A stretch of 16,130 nucleotides of DNA, from positions 1-16,130 of the forward strand of contig JAZOAS010000147.1 of assembly GCA_045595605.1 (NCBI GenBank), in the 5' to 3' direction. The notes beneath the pieces are model-generated. The model was not told where the DNA came from. It ran no database searches and saw nothing but the letters and a program-made list of their open reading frames with translations. Origin of the DNA: SIG480 sp045595605. GTDB lineage: Bacteria; Bacillota; Clostridia; Oscillospirales; JAAYXM01. This document shows positions 1 to 8,115 of this stretch, one piece after another. The position numbers and the translations under genes were made by a program. Position 1 is the first letter of the stretch. The number at the start of each line of letters is the position of its first letter.

Positions 1-1007
1 CCTATAATCCACATAATGTCTTCGTCAAAGTTACAGCTCTTTTCGCATGCACGGAGAAGGGAAATTGCCGCACGCTCGTACATCGGCGCTTCAAACTCGT
101 CAACACACTTTGCGATTTCGATAAGTCCGCAAGCTGTGATAGCAGCAGCAGAGGAGTCATAATAAACCGGCTCTGCAGGCTGACGGAAGTCAAGAAGCGG
201 AAGCTTGCCCTCTTCGACATTTGCCATAAAGTAATGAGCAACGCGCTTTGCGGCATCGAGGTATTCCTCTTTGCCCGAGTTGAGGTATGCTGCAGCAAAA
301 CCGTAAACTGCCCAGGACTGACCGCGTGACCAGGATGAGCCTGAAGCGAACCCCTGTCCTGCGGGATAGTCTAAAATTTCACCTGTTTTGGTGTCATAGT
401 GAACGATATGGTTAACACTACCGTCAGGGCGGATGAATGTGCGGAGAACCGTATCAGCATGGCGACGCGCAATGTCGGCAAAGCGAGGGTCGGGCTCTGT
501 GCCGTATTTTGATGCCCATTCGAGAATCGGAATGTTCATCATACAGTCGATGATAGCCCAGAGATTGTTACCCCACGGCCAGGCTTTGATTGCCTGTGCT
601 GTCGGATTAAAGCGCGAAGCAAGGATAGATGCCGCGTGAGATGCGCGAATCTTTGACCTCTCGTTGCCTGTGAGCTTGTAGTTTGCAACGGATGTAAGCT
701 CCCACATAAAGCCGACATCGTGGTGAAGACCCTGAAAGTGCTCAAAACCGATATCCATCTTCTCTTCGCACTCTTCGGCGATCTTGCGAAACTTTTCGTC
801 GCCTGTCTTTAAGTACATAAGCCACATCATACCGGGCCAGTAGCCTGCGGTCCACCATTCGGGATCTCCGTCTTTTATCAGATACTCGCCGTTTGTGGTG
901 TGAGTATGTGGAAAGTCTGCGCCGATTTTTGGAGCAATAGCCGTGAGTTTTCTCTCTACTTTCTCAAGAAACTCAGCGGCGAATTTCTTATCGCTTTCGC
1001 TGTACAT
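1..1007 (-). CDS. GH88 unsaturated glucuronyl/rhamnogalacturonyl hydrolase, 3' end missing
   Basis: The reading frame is open from an ATG at 1005-1007 to the window edge, giving 335 codons. The stop lies outside, so the C-terminus is missing; GH88 enzymes are usually about 370-400 residues. An AAGGAG ribosome binding site precedes the ATG. Family features seen are WWTAGYWPGMMW near residues 51-62, HHDVGF at 95-100, an IID segment at 152-154 and WSRGQSWAVYGFA at 226-238. Asp97 and Asp154 match in spacing the two essential Asp residues known in the Bacillus unsaturated glucuronyl hydrolase (Asp88 and Asp149). The family hydrates the double bond of unsaturated uronic acids released by polysaccharide lyases, which frees the sugar. 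No signal peptide is seen, so it is probably cytoplasmic. No lyase or sugar transporter is visible, so the substrate (pectin, glycosaminoglycan or other) cannot be chosen. The family call is firm. Confidence 0.9.
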   Translation of the reverse strand, partial: MYSESDKKFAAEFLEKVERKLTAIAPKIGADFPHTHTTNGEYLIKDGDPEWWTAGYWPGMMWLMYLKTGDEKFRKIAEECEEKMDIGFEHFQGLHHDVGFMWELTSVANYKLTGNERSKIRASHAASILASRFNPTAQAIKAWPWGNNLWAIIDCMMNIPILEWASKYGTEPDPRFADIARRHADTVLRTFIRPDGSVNHIVHYDTKTGEILDYPAGQGFASGSSWSRGQSWAVYGFAAAYLNSGKEEYLDAAKRVAHYFMANVEEGKLPLLDFRQPAEPVYYDSSAAAITACGLIEIAKCVDEFEAPMYERAAISLLRACEKSCNFDEDIMWII

Positions 1008-1043
1008 AAAAGTAACACTCCTTATATATGTATGTACGCCTCA

Positions 1044-1072
1044 ATAATAACAGAAAACGCGCAATAAATCAA
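1044..1072 (-). promoter_or_regulatory. Promoter of the GH88 gene
   Basis: On the minus strand a -35 TTGATT (1067-1072) and a -10 TATTAT (1044-1049) are separated by exactly 17 bases. The GH88 start codon lies about 35 bases downstream. Together with the terminator at 1090-1129, this separates the hydrolase from the upstream transporter/SLH operon. Confidence 0.7.
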
Positions 1073-1089
1073 TAACAAAAACCAATTTT

Positions 1090-1129
1090 TTAGAAGAAAA
1101 AAGAATGGGGGAAGCCCCCATTCTTTTTT
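1090..1129 (-). terminator. Intrinsic terminator of the transporter/SLH operon
   Basis: A perfect 15-bp inverted repeat (arms 1097-1111 and 1115-1129, loop of 3) has five G:C pairs next to the loop and a U-rich 3' side on the minus strand. It begins one base after the stop codon of the SLH protein gene. The arms carry A6/T6 ends, so it could also work weakly on the plus strand, but no plus-strand gene ends here. Confidence 0.9.
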
Positions 1130-1130
1130 G

Positions 1131-3005
1131 CTATTTTATATAGATTACGCGAACAAGTCCGCCTGCAGATTGGATATCGTCAAAGTAAACCCAGATTGTT
1201 CCGTCGTGCGAGAGAGCTTCTGCGAGGTCGGTTAAGATTTTGTCATCATCAACAACTCTGTAAACGAGGACATTTGGAGAAAGTTTGTGTTTGACACCGC
1301 TTTCGGTTGTTGCGTATTCCGGTGTGAGAAGCGAGATGTTCTCGGCTCTTGTCAGGTTCTTTGCGTCAGATATTTCGCCATTCTCATACATAAATACACA
1401 CGGACCTTCAGTGAGAGATATTGTGGTGCGTGGGAAGGAGATGTTGCCGTGAATACCGCCGAGGTCATATGAGTATGATTTTGTGATGTTCTGTGAGCTT
1501 CCGTCGGAGGTGGGTGTCGATTTCGTCTGGACAGCTGTTATAACACCGTACTTGTGCATGTCACCCGTGACATCCTCAAGGATAAGGCCGTCAATTGCGC
1601 CTGAGGAATTCTTTGACGCGAGGAGAACGGACGGTGATTTTATATTTACACCGTCAAGCCGTGAAAGTGTCGGGAAGTTCATATTTCCGTTATCGTCAAT
1701 TTCGACAATCTTTATATTGTTTGCGATCGGTGTCTGACCGAGAAGGTATGAATCGTAATTTACATAGCCTGAAACCTTGCCACCGCCTGACGAGTAGGTT
1801 CTGACCCTTCCGCTTGCCATATCTACGGAAACGGCTTTTCCAACATACGAGCTTGAATCAGAGGCCCACTCGACCTCAAGTGTGCTTCCGTCAAGCGTGA
1901 GGATGGATGCATAATAGCCGGTTGTTTTTGTTCCGTCGGTTGCGGTTATTGTCTTGGTTGAAACACCCGTCATAACGCCAATGACCGATTCGTAGAGTTC
2001 AGAGGCTTTGTAAGCGTCGCAGACCTTGCCGTTTTTGTCAAGGAGCATCGTGACCGTCTCTCCGTTTCTCAGACCGTCAAGCCCAAAAGCGCGCTGTGCC
2101 GCGTAGTAGGTGAGGGGGTAAGTTACGCCTGAAACCGTAACCGAGGTAGGAGACTCCTTGTTGGGCAAAATTTCGTTGATAATGCCTGAAATCTTCTTTG
2201 AGTAGGCCCAGACCGAACCGCTTGATTTGCTGTAATAGATAATATCGAAGTTTTCAATATCGGAAATATTGGCACCTACACCGTCCTTATAAACTCTTTT
2301 CGCAGTCAAAAGACCGAGAGAGGAAAGTGTGCCCGACTTTACCGTTACGGGCCCCGTTACATTATCTTTGAAAACATCGCCGATTGTAAGAAGCTCGCTT
2401 GAAGGCGTATATCCGAGGCTTACGGCATAAATCGCACTCTCTCCCTTCTTCGGGGTGTTGAGTAGATTATATACAAGCTTTGCCATTTCGCTTCTCGGGA
2501 TAATGCTTCCCGTAAAGACTGCGACATTTTCCGTGAGCCCGATATCTTCGGCTTTGGCAAGCTGACCTGCGGGATATGCGCCCGTGTAGTCCTCGTTTGT
2601 ATAGCCGAGAATTTTGAGCATAGCGCTGAGTGCTTCTTCAAAAAGTATGCTCTTGTCCGGTCGGAAAGTCCCGTCAGAATAACCTGTCATAAACTTGTAC
2701 TTCGAGGCAACGCTTACATACGGCGCGCCCCAATGGGTGTAGAGAACATCTGCAAAGGGCGAGATTCGCGAGCCTGAGCTTGCGACACCCTTGTATTTCG
2801 ATGCGCTTACAAGAATTTTTGCAAGCGCCGCGCGGGAAACATACTGCCCTTCGTTGAAGTTTCCTTTTGCATCGTATGTCATAATTCCCATGACATCAAG
2901 TATGGCCTCAATATCGTCGTCAGCCGGAATATTTGCAGCACTTGCAAAGATGAAGAGAGAAGAAAAGATGCTTAGTGCGAGGATGAGCGAAACAAGTTTT
3001 TTCAT
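1131..3005 (-). CDS. Secreted S-layer-homology (SLH) domain protein
   Basis: This 624-residue protein starts with a typical Sec signal peptide: MKKL, a hydrophobic core, and a likely cut after ASA at residues 21-23. Three SLH repeats follow at about 30-72, 84-140 and 145-185. They are marked by VSRAALAKIL (56-65), GYSDGTFRPD (108-117) and IIPRSEMAKLVYNLL (168-182). SLH domains hold proteins to pyruvylated secondary cell wall polymers, so the protein is expected on the cell surface. The remaining roughly 440 residues are rich in Ser, Thr and Gly, look beta-rich, and match no domain I recognise; no catalytic motif is visible. An AAGGGGG site lies ahead of the ATG. The gene is 18 bases after the permease gene and is the last gene before the terminator, so it is probably co-transcribed with the ABC exporter. 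Function beyond surface attachment is unknown. Confidence 0.85.
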   Translation of the reverse strand: MKKLVSLILALSIFSSLFIFASAANIPADDDIEAILDVMGIMTYDAKGNFNEGQYVSRAALAKILVSASKYKGVASSGSRISPFADVLYTHWGAPYVSVASKYKFMTGYSDGTFRPDKSILFEEALSAMLKILGYTNEDYTGAYPAGQLAKAEDIGLTENVAVFTGSIIPRSEMAKLVYNLLNTPKKGESAIYAVSLGYTPSSELLTIGDVFKDNVTGPVTVKSGTLSSLGLLTAKRVYKDGVGANISDIENFDIIYYSKSSGSVWAYSKKISGIINEILPNKESPTSVTVSGVTYPLTYYAAQRAFGLDGLRNGETVTMLLDKNGKVCDAYKASELYESVIGVMTGVSTKTITATDGTKTTGYYASILTLDGSTLEVEWASDSSSYVGKAVSVDMASGRVRTYSSGGGKVSGYVNYDSYLLGQTPIANNIKIVEIDDNGNMNFPTLSRLDGVNIKSPSVLLASKNSSGAIDGLILEDVTGDMHKYGVITAVQTKSTPTSDGSSQNITKSYSYDLGGIHGNISFPRTTISLTEGPCVFMYENGEISDAKNLTRAENISLLTPEYATTESGVKHKLSPNVLVYRVVDDDKILTDLAEALSHDGTIWVYFDDIQSAGGLVRVIYIK

Positions 3006-3023
3006 ACAAAAACCCCCTTTGTA

Positions 3024-4202
3024 TTAATCGTGGCGCAAGGCATCAATCGGGTTGAGCTTTGATGCCTTTGCCGCGGGAAAGTAGCCGAATAAAACTCCGA
3101 TAAGAACGGAGACCGAAAATGAAAGAACAACGGAAGAAACCGAGACTCCGCTTGAAACACCGAGAAGTCCTGCGAGAATTGAAGAGAGAATTACTCCCAC
3201 TATGATTCCGAGAACTCCACCGATTCCGCTTGTTATGATTGCCTCAATGACGAACTGGGAGAGAATATCGCGTCTCTTTCCGCCGATAGCTTTTCGGATG
3301 CCGATTTCGCGTGTTCGCTCTGTTACCGAAACGAGCATTATGTTCATAATTCCTATACCGCCGACAAGAAGCGATATCGCCGCAATTCCTGCGAGGACGG
3401 TTGAGAGAGTTCCCAAAAGGTCTTCGATAGTATCTACAAGCTCTGAAAGGTTTGTGACGGAGTACGCGTCTTCGTCTTCGAAGATATCATAAAGATAATC
3501 CTCTATAACCTTTTTTGCGGGCTCAATCTCAGACGAGTCGCTTGCGACAAAGGTATAGCTTGTTATGTGCGCGTTTTTTGCAAGGCGTGATGCTACGGAA
3601 TATGGAATTATGACCATGTTGTCAGCACTCGTCTCAGTGCTGTCGCCTTCTTCTTCAAGAACACCGATAACGGTATAAGCAGAGCCGTTTATTTTGAGGA
3701 TTTTACCGATAGGGTCATCTGTTCCGAAAAGCTCGTTTGCTATATATGTACCGATGACACAGACGAAGTTTCGGTTTGTTGTGTCGATATAGGAGATAAA
3801 TCTGCCGTTTGAAACGGCAAAGTCCTTTATCGCGGCGTATTCTTCATTTCCACCGTAAACCGAGGTTGTAACATTTGTTGAGCCGTATTTCGCCGTAGCG
3901 CCCATGATTGTGACCGTTGGCGAAACATTAACGAACAAATCACGGTTATCGTCTGCAAGAGAAAGCATTTCCTCAGGCTTTACATTCATGTTTCCGCCAC
4001 GACCCGAAAGCGTTACGGTGATATTATTTGTTCCCATCGAATTAAAGGAGGAAACCATATCGTTTGAAAAGCCCTGGACAACGCTTACAAGTGTAATGAC
4101 AGCGGCGATGCCGATGATAACTCCGAGCATCGTGAGAAATGAACGCATTTTGTTTCCTGAAATACTTTTGAGCGCAAGTTTTAAGCATTGAGTAATATTC
4201 AC
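3024..4202 (-). CDS. MacB/FtsX-type ABC transporter permease
   Basis: This 392-residue membrane protein has the MacB layout. An N-terminal transmembrane helix (about 20-42, with the conserved KMRSFLTMLGVIIGI motif) is followed by a large extracytoplasmic MacB-type domain (about 45-250) and three C-terminal helices (about 265-295, 315-340, 350-375). TREIGIRKAIG (296-306) is the typical cytoplasmic coupling segment of FtsX-like permeases. It starts with GTG, which overlaps the stop of the ATPase gene by four bases (GTGA) and has a GGAGG site inside the end of that gene, so translation is likely coupled. Members pair with a LolD/MacB-type ATPase and a MacA-type adaptor to expel peptides, antibiotics or lipid-like molecules, or act by mechanotransmission. 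The substrate cannot be told from sequence. Confidence 0.92.
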   Translation of the reverse strand: MNITQCLKLALKSISGNKMRSFLTMLGVIIGIAAVITLVSVVQGFSNDMVSSFNSMGTNNITVTLSGRGGNMNVKPEEMLSLADDNRDLFVNVSPTVTIMGATAKYGSTNVTTSVYGGNEEYAAIKDFAVSNGRFISYIDTTNRNFVCVIGTYIANELFGTDDPIGKILKINGSAYTVIGVLEEEGDSTETSADNMVIIPYSVASRLAKNAHITSYTFVASDSSEIEPAKKVIEDYLYDIFEDEDAYSVTNLSELVDTIEDLLGTLSTVLAGIAAISLLVGGIGIMNIMLVSVTERTREIGIRKAIGGKRRDILSQFVIEAIITSGIGGVLGIIVGVILSSILAGLLGVSSGVSVSSVVLSFSVSVLIGVLFGYFPAAKASKLNPIDALRHD

Positions 4203-4915
4203 GATGTCACCTCCGAACTTCCGAGGTTTTCAAGCTTCTGTATATTCGGAGTATCCGAAACGATTTTTCCGTCGTGAATTCTTATTATGCGCTTTGCACA
4301 TTCTGCGATGCTGTTGTCGTGGGTTATGAGGATAATTGTCTTGCCGTCATTGTTGAGTGAGACGAGGAAATTCATAACATCGCGCCCTGTTTTTGAGTCG
4401 AGCGCGCCTGTTGGCTCGTCTGCGAGGATAACCGGCGGATTTGCGGCAAGCGCGCGAGCAATCGAAACTCGTTGTTGCTGACCGCCTGAGAGCTGGTTTG
4501 GCATATGACGCAGTCTGTCGGCAAGGCCTACTCGCTCAAGAGAGGCGATAACCATGGCTTTGCGCTTGGAAGCGGGGATTCCCTGATAAATGAGAGGGAG
4601 CTCGACATTTTCGTATATGTTGTTTTTGGAGATAAGATTATATTGCTGAAAGATAAAACCGAGCGTTTTGTTTCGAATTGTCGCAAGCTCGTTGTCGGAT
4701 AGGGTGGAAACATCTGTTCCGTTTAACCTGTATGTTCCGCGGGTCGGAACATCAAGCGCGCCGATGATGTTCATGCAAGTGGATTTGCCGGAGCCTGACT
4801 TTCCAACGATAGCCACAAATTCGCCCTCGGAGATGCGAAAAGAGACTCCGTCAAGAGCGCGGACCTCGTTTTCGCCTTCGTCGTAAATTTTATATACCTC
4901 GGAAAGCTCTATCAT
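4199..4915 (-). CDS. MacB/LolD-family ABC transporter ATP-binding protein
   Basis: This 238-residue cytoplasmic ATPase powers the permease encoded next to it. All core motifs are intact: Walker A GKSGSGKST (38-46), Q-loop Gln90 or Gln91 in FIFQQYNLI, ABC signature LSGGQQQR (142-149), Walker B VILADEP with Glu167 (162-168), D-loop ALD and switch His199. FIFQQYNLI and DEPTGALDSKTG are characteristic of the LolD/MacB/FtsE group of exporters. The start ATG overlaps the adaptor gene stop by four bases (ATGA), and its GGAGG site lies within the last codons of the adaptor. The tight overlaps on both sides show that adaptor, ATPase and permease form one translationally coupled unit. Confidence 0.95.
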   Translation of the reverse strand: MIELSEVYKIYDEGENEVRALDGVSFRISEGEFVAIVGKSGSGKSTCMNIIGALDVPTRGTYRLNGTDVSTLSDNELATIRNKTLGFIFQQYNLISKNNIYENVELPLIYQGIPASKRKAMVIASLERVGLADRLRHMPNQLSGGQQQRVSIARALAANPPVILADEPTGALDSKTGRDVMNFLVSLNNDGKTIILITHDNSIAECAKRIIRIHDGKIVSDTPNIQKLENLGSSEVTS

Positions 4916-6639
4916 CTCATACCTCCGGGCATACCGCCGCTCATACCACCGCGGGAGCCTTGCATACCGCCGCCCATACCGCCGGCGGGCATACCACCGC
5001 CCATTCCAAAGGGAGATTGGATTGCGGCGGAGGTGTTTTTGATAACTGCGACATAGATGACATCGCCTTCTGAAAGGCCTGATTTCACTTCAACATAGTC
5101 GTCGTTTGCCTCTCCTGTTTCGACCATAACATATTTATAACCGTCGGGCGCTTCGGGGAGTCTTGAATTACCTTTATTTTCGGGCGATGCGCCTTTCTTG
5201 TCATCTGTGTTCTTTTGTCCGATGCCTTCGATTTTTGCATTCTCCTCAACGAGAACGAGGCTTCCGCGCGATACGGCATTCACGGGAATCATAAGAACAT
5301 CTGACGCGTCACTGATTACAATTTCTGCATCGACATTCATACCCGGGAGAAGTCCTTCGTATTCGGAAATAACTATTGTGACGGGATAAACCGTAACGCC
5401 GTTTGTCGGAGTACCGATTATGCTTACTGTATCGACAACACCTTCAAATGTGCGCCCTTCAAGAGCATCCGCCGTAACTGAAACCTTTTGTCCAACCTCA
5501 ATGCTCTGGATGTAGAGCTCGTCAACCGATATTTCAAATGTAAGCTTCGACATATCCGCGACGATTGCAAGGGAAGACTTGTTACCGTCAAGAGTGTCTC
5601 CTGCCTTCATTGTCTTTGAGATGACGGTGCCTGAAATTGGCGAGCGGATAGTGTAGTCGTCGAGCTTTTCAATCTGGTCATCAAGTGAAAGACGTGAGTT
5701 TTTAAGTGAAAGCTCGCTTGAACGCAAATCGGAAGATGAGGAGTCATCAACTATGTTACAGATAAGACTTCCTGAGCCTACTTTATCTCCTTTGCCAAAT
5801 GCGAGAGCTTTTATATCGCCCGAAACCTTTGCCGTGACGGTTTTTGTGTCGCCTTCTTCCACTTTTCCGACATCGTTGCAGGCAAAGCTTCCGACAGTTG
5901 CGGTGACAGTTTCGCCGGGGAGAATTGCACCGGGATTTTTGAAGGTTATTTCAATATCTGAAACAATAGCGCCTGCCTCGGTTGCATATGTACCTGTTGC
6001 GACATGTGAAACATATCCTGTGTGAGACTCGTTTCTGTCGTCAAACCACACAGTTGCGCTTTGGTTCAAATGTATGTTCTTCGCGTTTGCGGAAAGGAAG
6101 GGGACGGAAACTGTGAGCGTTTCAGTGTTTTTTATTTCGCAGATTTTCGTTCCTGCGTTTATCTCGTCTCCGTTTTCTACATACATCTCCGTTATAACTC
6201 CGCCAATAGGCGCCTCAACGCTTCTGTTTGCTTCAGCTTCGTTATAGTCACGGACCTTTTTATTGTGAGAAATGAGCTGTTGTTCGTAGCTTGACTCGCT
6301 TCGTTCAAGACTGTTTTTTGCAGATTCGGAATCTATAACATAAAGAATGTCGTCCTCTTTGACATCTGCGCCGACACTCAAATGGTCCTCGAGAATTTCG
6401 CCTGACACTATTGACTGTATTTCATACTGCTCGATAGGCTCAACAGTACCGCTTCCCGTGACGGAGACGGTAATGTCGCCGCGCGTTACGGTGTAGGGTT
6501 CATACTCGGCAGAAGCTTCGGGTTTCGAGCTTTTGCCACACGAGCCAAGTACCCATATTAGCAACAGGATTATGACGAGAATACCTGCTATAATGCTGAT
6601 GAGTTTTTTCTTTGAAAGCTGGGGAAGTTTTAATTTCAT
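4912..6639 (-). CDS. MacA/HlyD-type exporter adaptor protein with Gly/Met-rich tail
   Basis: I take the start at 6639 (575 residues). This ATG has a CGGAGG site nine bases upstream, whereas an in-frame ATG at 6681 has none and lies upstream of the likely promoter -10. A basic N-terminus and one hydrophobic helix (about 14-31) end in LGSC (31-34), which could be a lipobox, so the protein is either membrane-spanning or a lipoprotein. The body shows two lipoyl/barrel-like halves. Each has a segment of the type seen at VEAPIGGVITEM and IRSPISGTVISK, followed by GD-containing turns. The first half lies at about 60-180 and the second at about 260-360, separated by a short Ser-rich helical stretch. 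A membrane-proximal domain follows. The last 34 residues are almost only Gly, Met and Pro with a few Ala, Ser, Gln and Arg. Adaptors of this family link MacB-type permeases to the outside or to partner proteins. Confidence 0.88.
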   Translation of the reverse strand: MKLKLPQLSKKKLISIIAGILVIILLLIWVLGSCGKSSKPEASAEYEPYTVTRGDITVSVTGSGTVEPIEQYEIQSIVSGEILEDHLSVGADVKEDDILYVIDSESAKNSLERSESSYEQQLISHNKKVRDYNEAEANRSVEAPIGGVITEMYVENGDEINAGTKICEIKNTETLTVSVPFLSANAKNIHLNQSATVWFDDRNESHTGYVSHVATGTYATEAGAIVSDIEITFKNPGAILPGETVTATVGSFACNDVGKVEEGDTKTVTAKVSGDIKALAFGKGDKVGSGSLICNIVDDSSSSDLRSSELSLKNSRLSLDDQIEKLDDYTIRSPISGTVISKTMKAGDTLDGNKSSLAIVADMSKLTFEISVDELYIQSIEVGQKVSVTADALEGRTFEGVVDTVSIIGTPTNGVTVYPVTIVISEYEGLLPGMNVDAEIVISDASDVLMIPVNAVSRGSLVLVEENAKIEGIGQKNTDDKKGASPENKGNSRLPEAPDGYKYVMVETGEANDDYVEVKSGLSEGDVIYVAVIKNTSAAIQSPFGMGGGMPAGGMGGGMQGSRGGMSGGMPGGMR

Positions 6640-6671
6640 AACTTTTCCTCCGATTACATAATTCACTAATA

Positions 6672-6680
6672 AGTATATCA
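6672..6680 (-). promoter_or_regulatory. Extended -10 element of the transporter operon
   Basis: On the minus strand TGATATACT reads as an extended -10 (TG, one base, TATACT). No good -35 is seen 17 bases upstream, which is usual for extended -10 promoters. Transcription would begin near 6665, leaving a leader of about 25 bases before the chosen adaptor start at 6639. It would also exclude the upstream ATG at 6681. Confidence 0.5.
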
Positions 6681-6744
6681 CTATTTTATGTATGAATCAT
6701 CACATAAAAATAAACAGTTTGTAAATTTAAATAAGTAAAATGTC

Positions 6745-6773
6745 TTTACATTCGTTTTTTTCGATGTTAAAAT
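6745..6773 (+). promoter_or_regulatory. Promoter of hslO
   Basis: A -35 TTTACA (6745-6750) and a -10 TAAAAT (6768-6773) lie 17 bases apart. The predicted transcript starts near 6780, about 28 bases before the hslO ATG, and includes the GGAGG site at 6798-6802. Confidence 0.65.
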
Positions 6774-6807
6774 ATTAAGGAATACAGCAAAATTTACGGA
6801 GGACATT

Positions 6808-7704
6808 ATGGCTGACAGAATAATCCGCGCCGTAACTTGTGACGGTGCGATAAAAATACTTGCGATGACGGCGAAGGAAACAGTTGGCGAGGCGGCTAAA
6901 ATTCACGACCTTACCCCACTTACCTCGGCGGCTCTCGGAAGAGTGCTTATAGCGACTTCTCTTCTCGGAAACGATATGAAGAGCGACGAGCATTCTCTCA
7001 CGGTCAGGTTTGACGGCGACGGCCCGATTGGTTCGATTGTTGCTGTTTCAGACAGCGAAGGTTATGTAAGAGGATACTGCAAAAATCCGCATGTTGATCT
7101 TCCTGTTCGCGAAAAGGACAGGAAAATTGATGTTTCGGGCGGTGTCGGAAAGACGGGTACGCTCAGTATAATAAAGGACCTTGGTATGAAAGAACCGTAT
7201 ATCGGGCAGACTGCGCTTATGAGCGGTGAGATTGCAGAGGATATTACGGCATACCTTGCGACGAGTGAGCAGATTCCGTCGGTGTGCGCGCTTGGTGTTC
7301 TTGTTGACCGCGATTGGAGCATCCGTGCGGCAGGCGGATATATCATCCAGCTTCTCCCGGGTGTGTATGACGACGAAATTGACCGACTTGAAGAATGTAT
7401 GAAGCAGGCTCGCGCGGTTACTGAGTGTCTTGATGAGGGTATGAGTCTTGAAGAGATGCTTGAGAAAACTCTTGTCGGGTTTGATATTGAAGTTCTTGAC
7501 GAAGCGCCTGTCGGGTACCGTTGCACATGTTCCAGAGAGAGAACCCGCGGTGTAATTATGTCGATAGGTGAGGATGAGCTCCGCGCGATATATGAAGAGG
7601 ATGGTCGTGCCGAGGTGGCGTGTCAATTCTGTAACAACAAGTATGTTTTTGAAAAGGATGAGCTTCTGGAGATTATCGAAGAAGTGAAAAAGAAAAAAGA
7701 ATAA
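6808..7704 (+). CDS. hslO: Redox-regulated holdase chaperone Hsp33
   Basis: This 298-residue cytoplasmic protein is full length for the family. The N-terminal Hsp33 core contains the typical LTPLTSAALGRVLIATSLLG (35-54) and GGYIIQLLPG (176-185) segments. The C-terminal zinc switch has Cys239-X-Cys241 and Cys272-X2-Cys275 with 30 residues between the pairs, the canonical arrangement. Hsp33 binds zinc and is inactive when reduced. Oxidation forms disulfides, releases zinc and turns it into an ATP-independent holdase that protects unfolding proteins. The ATG is supported by a GGAGG site at 6798-6802. The gene has its own promoter and a strong terminator right after its stop, so it is largely a single-gene unit. 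It is divergent from the exporter operon. Confidence 0.97.
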   Translation: MADRIIRAVTCDGAIKILAMTAKETVGEAAKIHDLTPLTSAALGRVLIATSLLGNDMKSDEHSLTVRFDGDGPIGSIVAVSDSEGYVRGYCKNPHVDLPVREKDRKIDVSGGVGKTGTLSIIKDLGMKEPYIGQTALMSGEIAEDITAYLATSEQIPSVCALGVLVDRDWSIRAAGGYIIQLLPGVYDDEIDRLEECMKQARAVTECLDEGMSLEEMLEKTLVGFDIEVLDEAPVGYRCTCSRERTRGVIMSIGEDELRAIYEEDGRAEVACQFCNNKYVFEKDELLEIIEEVKKKKE

Positions 7705-7709
7705 GATCA

Positions 7710-7749
7710 GAAATCGGACAATGAAAATTGTCCGATTTCTTCTTTTTTA
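7710..7749 (+). terminator. Intrinsic terminator after hslO
   Basis: A perfect 13-bp stem (7710-7722 with 7727-7739, loop GAAA) starts five bases after the hslO stop and is followed by TTCTTTTTT. The GAAA tetraloop adds stability. Confidence 0.92.
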
Positions 7750-7815
7750 TACACGGCGGGAGAATCGCGCGAATAAGATGTTTCAGAAATGAAAATACAA
7801 GCGGAGGTATGACTC

Positions 7816-8109
7816 ATGGATAACGATCTTTCATTCCTTGCGAAAAATCTTTCGGAAAAACTTGGCGGTGACGGCAGAAAAAAGGCACTTGAAAGCATAG
7901 TTCGTCTTCTTTCGACAGATAGTGGGAAAAAGGTTATGGCGTCGCTTCTTTCTGACGGCGGAGATGCGTTGAAGCGCGTGGCAGAATCGGCGAAAAACGG
8001 TGATGCCGGTGCTGTTGCAGGCGTGATTTCTATGATTGCGTCAACTCCGGAAGGGCTGGAACTTTTAAAGACACTCAGAGATGACCTTGAAAAATCGTCT
8101 GGCAGGTGA
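7816..8109 (+). CDS. Small protein of unknown function, first of a three-gene set
   Basis: A 97-residue, highly helical, soluble-looking protein with no signal peptide, membrane segment or Cys. I do not recognise a named family. A strong GGAGG site (7803-7807) precedes the ATG. Inside it, a motif occurs twice: LLSTDSGKKVMASLLSD (31-47) and MIASTPEGLELLKTLRDD (73-90). Both have hydrophobic residues, then Ser-Thr, an acidic or Pro pair, Gly, and an amphipathic helix. A related motif opens the next protein, SIMSSPESLERIMDVV. The stop codon at 8107-8109 is part of the ribosome binding site of the next gene, so the two are likely translated together. No clear promoter was found in 7750-7815, so expression may come from read-through past the hslO terminator or from a nonstandard promoter. 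Confidence 0.75.
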   Translation: MDNDLSFLAKNLSEKLGGDGRKKALESIVRLLSTDSGKKVMASLLSDGGDALKRVAESAKNGDAGAVAGVISMIASTPEGLELLKTLRDDLEKSSGR

Positions 8110-8115
8110 TTTTTT

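Noticed and set aside
4915..5030. Repetitive DNA resembling a short tandem array
   Set aside because: It is the coding sequence of the Gly/Met-rich adaptor tail; units are irregular and there are no spacers, so it is not a CRISPR or a mobile repeat.
6640..6681. Upstream in-frame ATG extending the adaptor protein by 14 residues
   Set aside because: No ribosome binding site precedes it, it overlaps the likely extended -10, and the ATG at 6639 has a strong GGAGG site.
7048..7626. A 192-codon open frame on the minus strand
   Set aside because: It lies fully opposite hslO, has no ribosome binding site or family features, and its residue make-up is that of an antisense shadow.
7750..7815. A promoter for the small-protein set
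   Set aside because: TTGTCC and TATACA occur but only about 14 bases apart and within the hslO terminator; no convincing -35/-10 pair was found.
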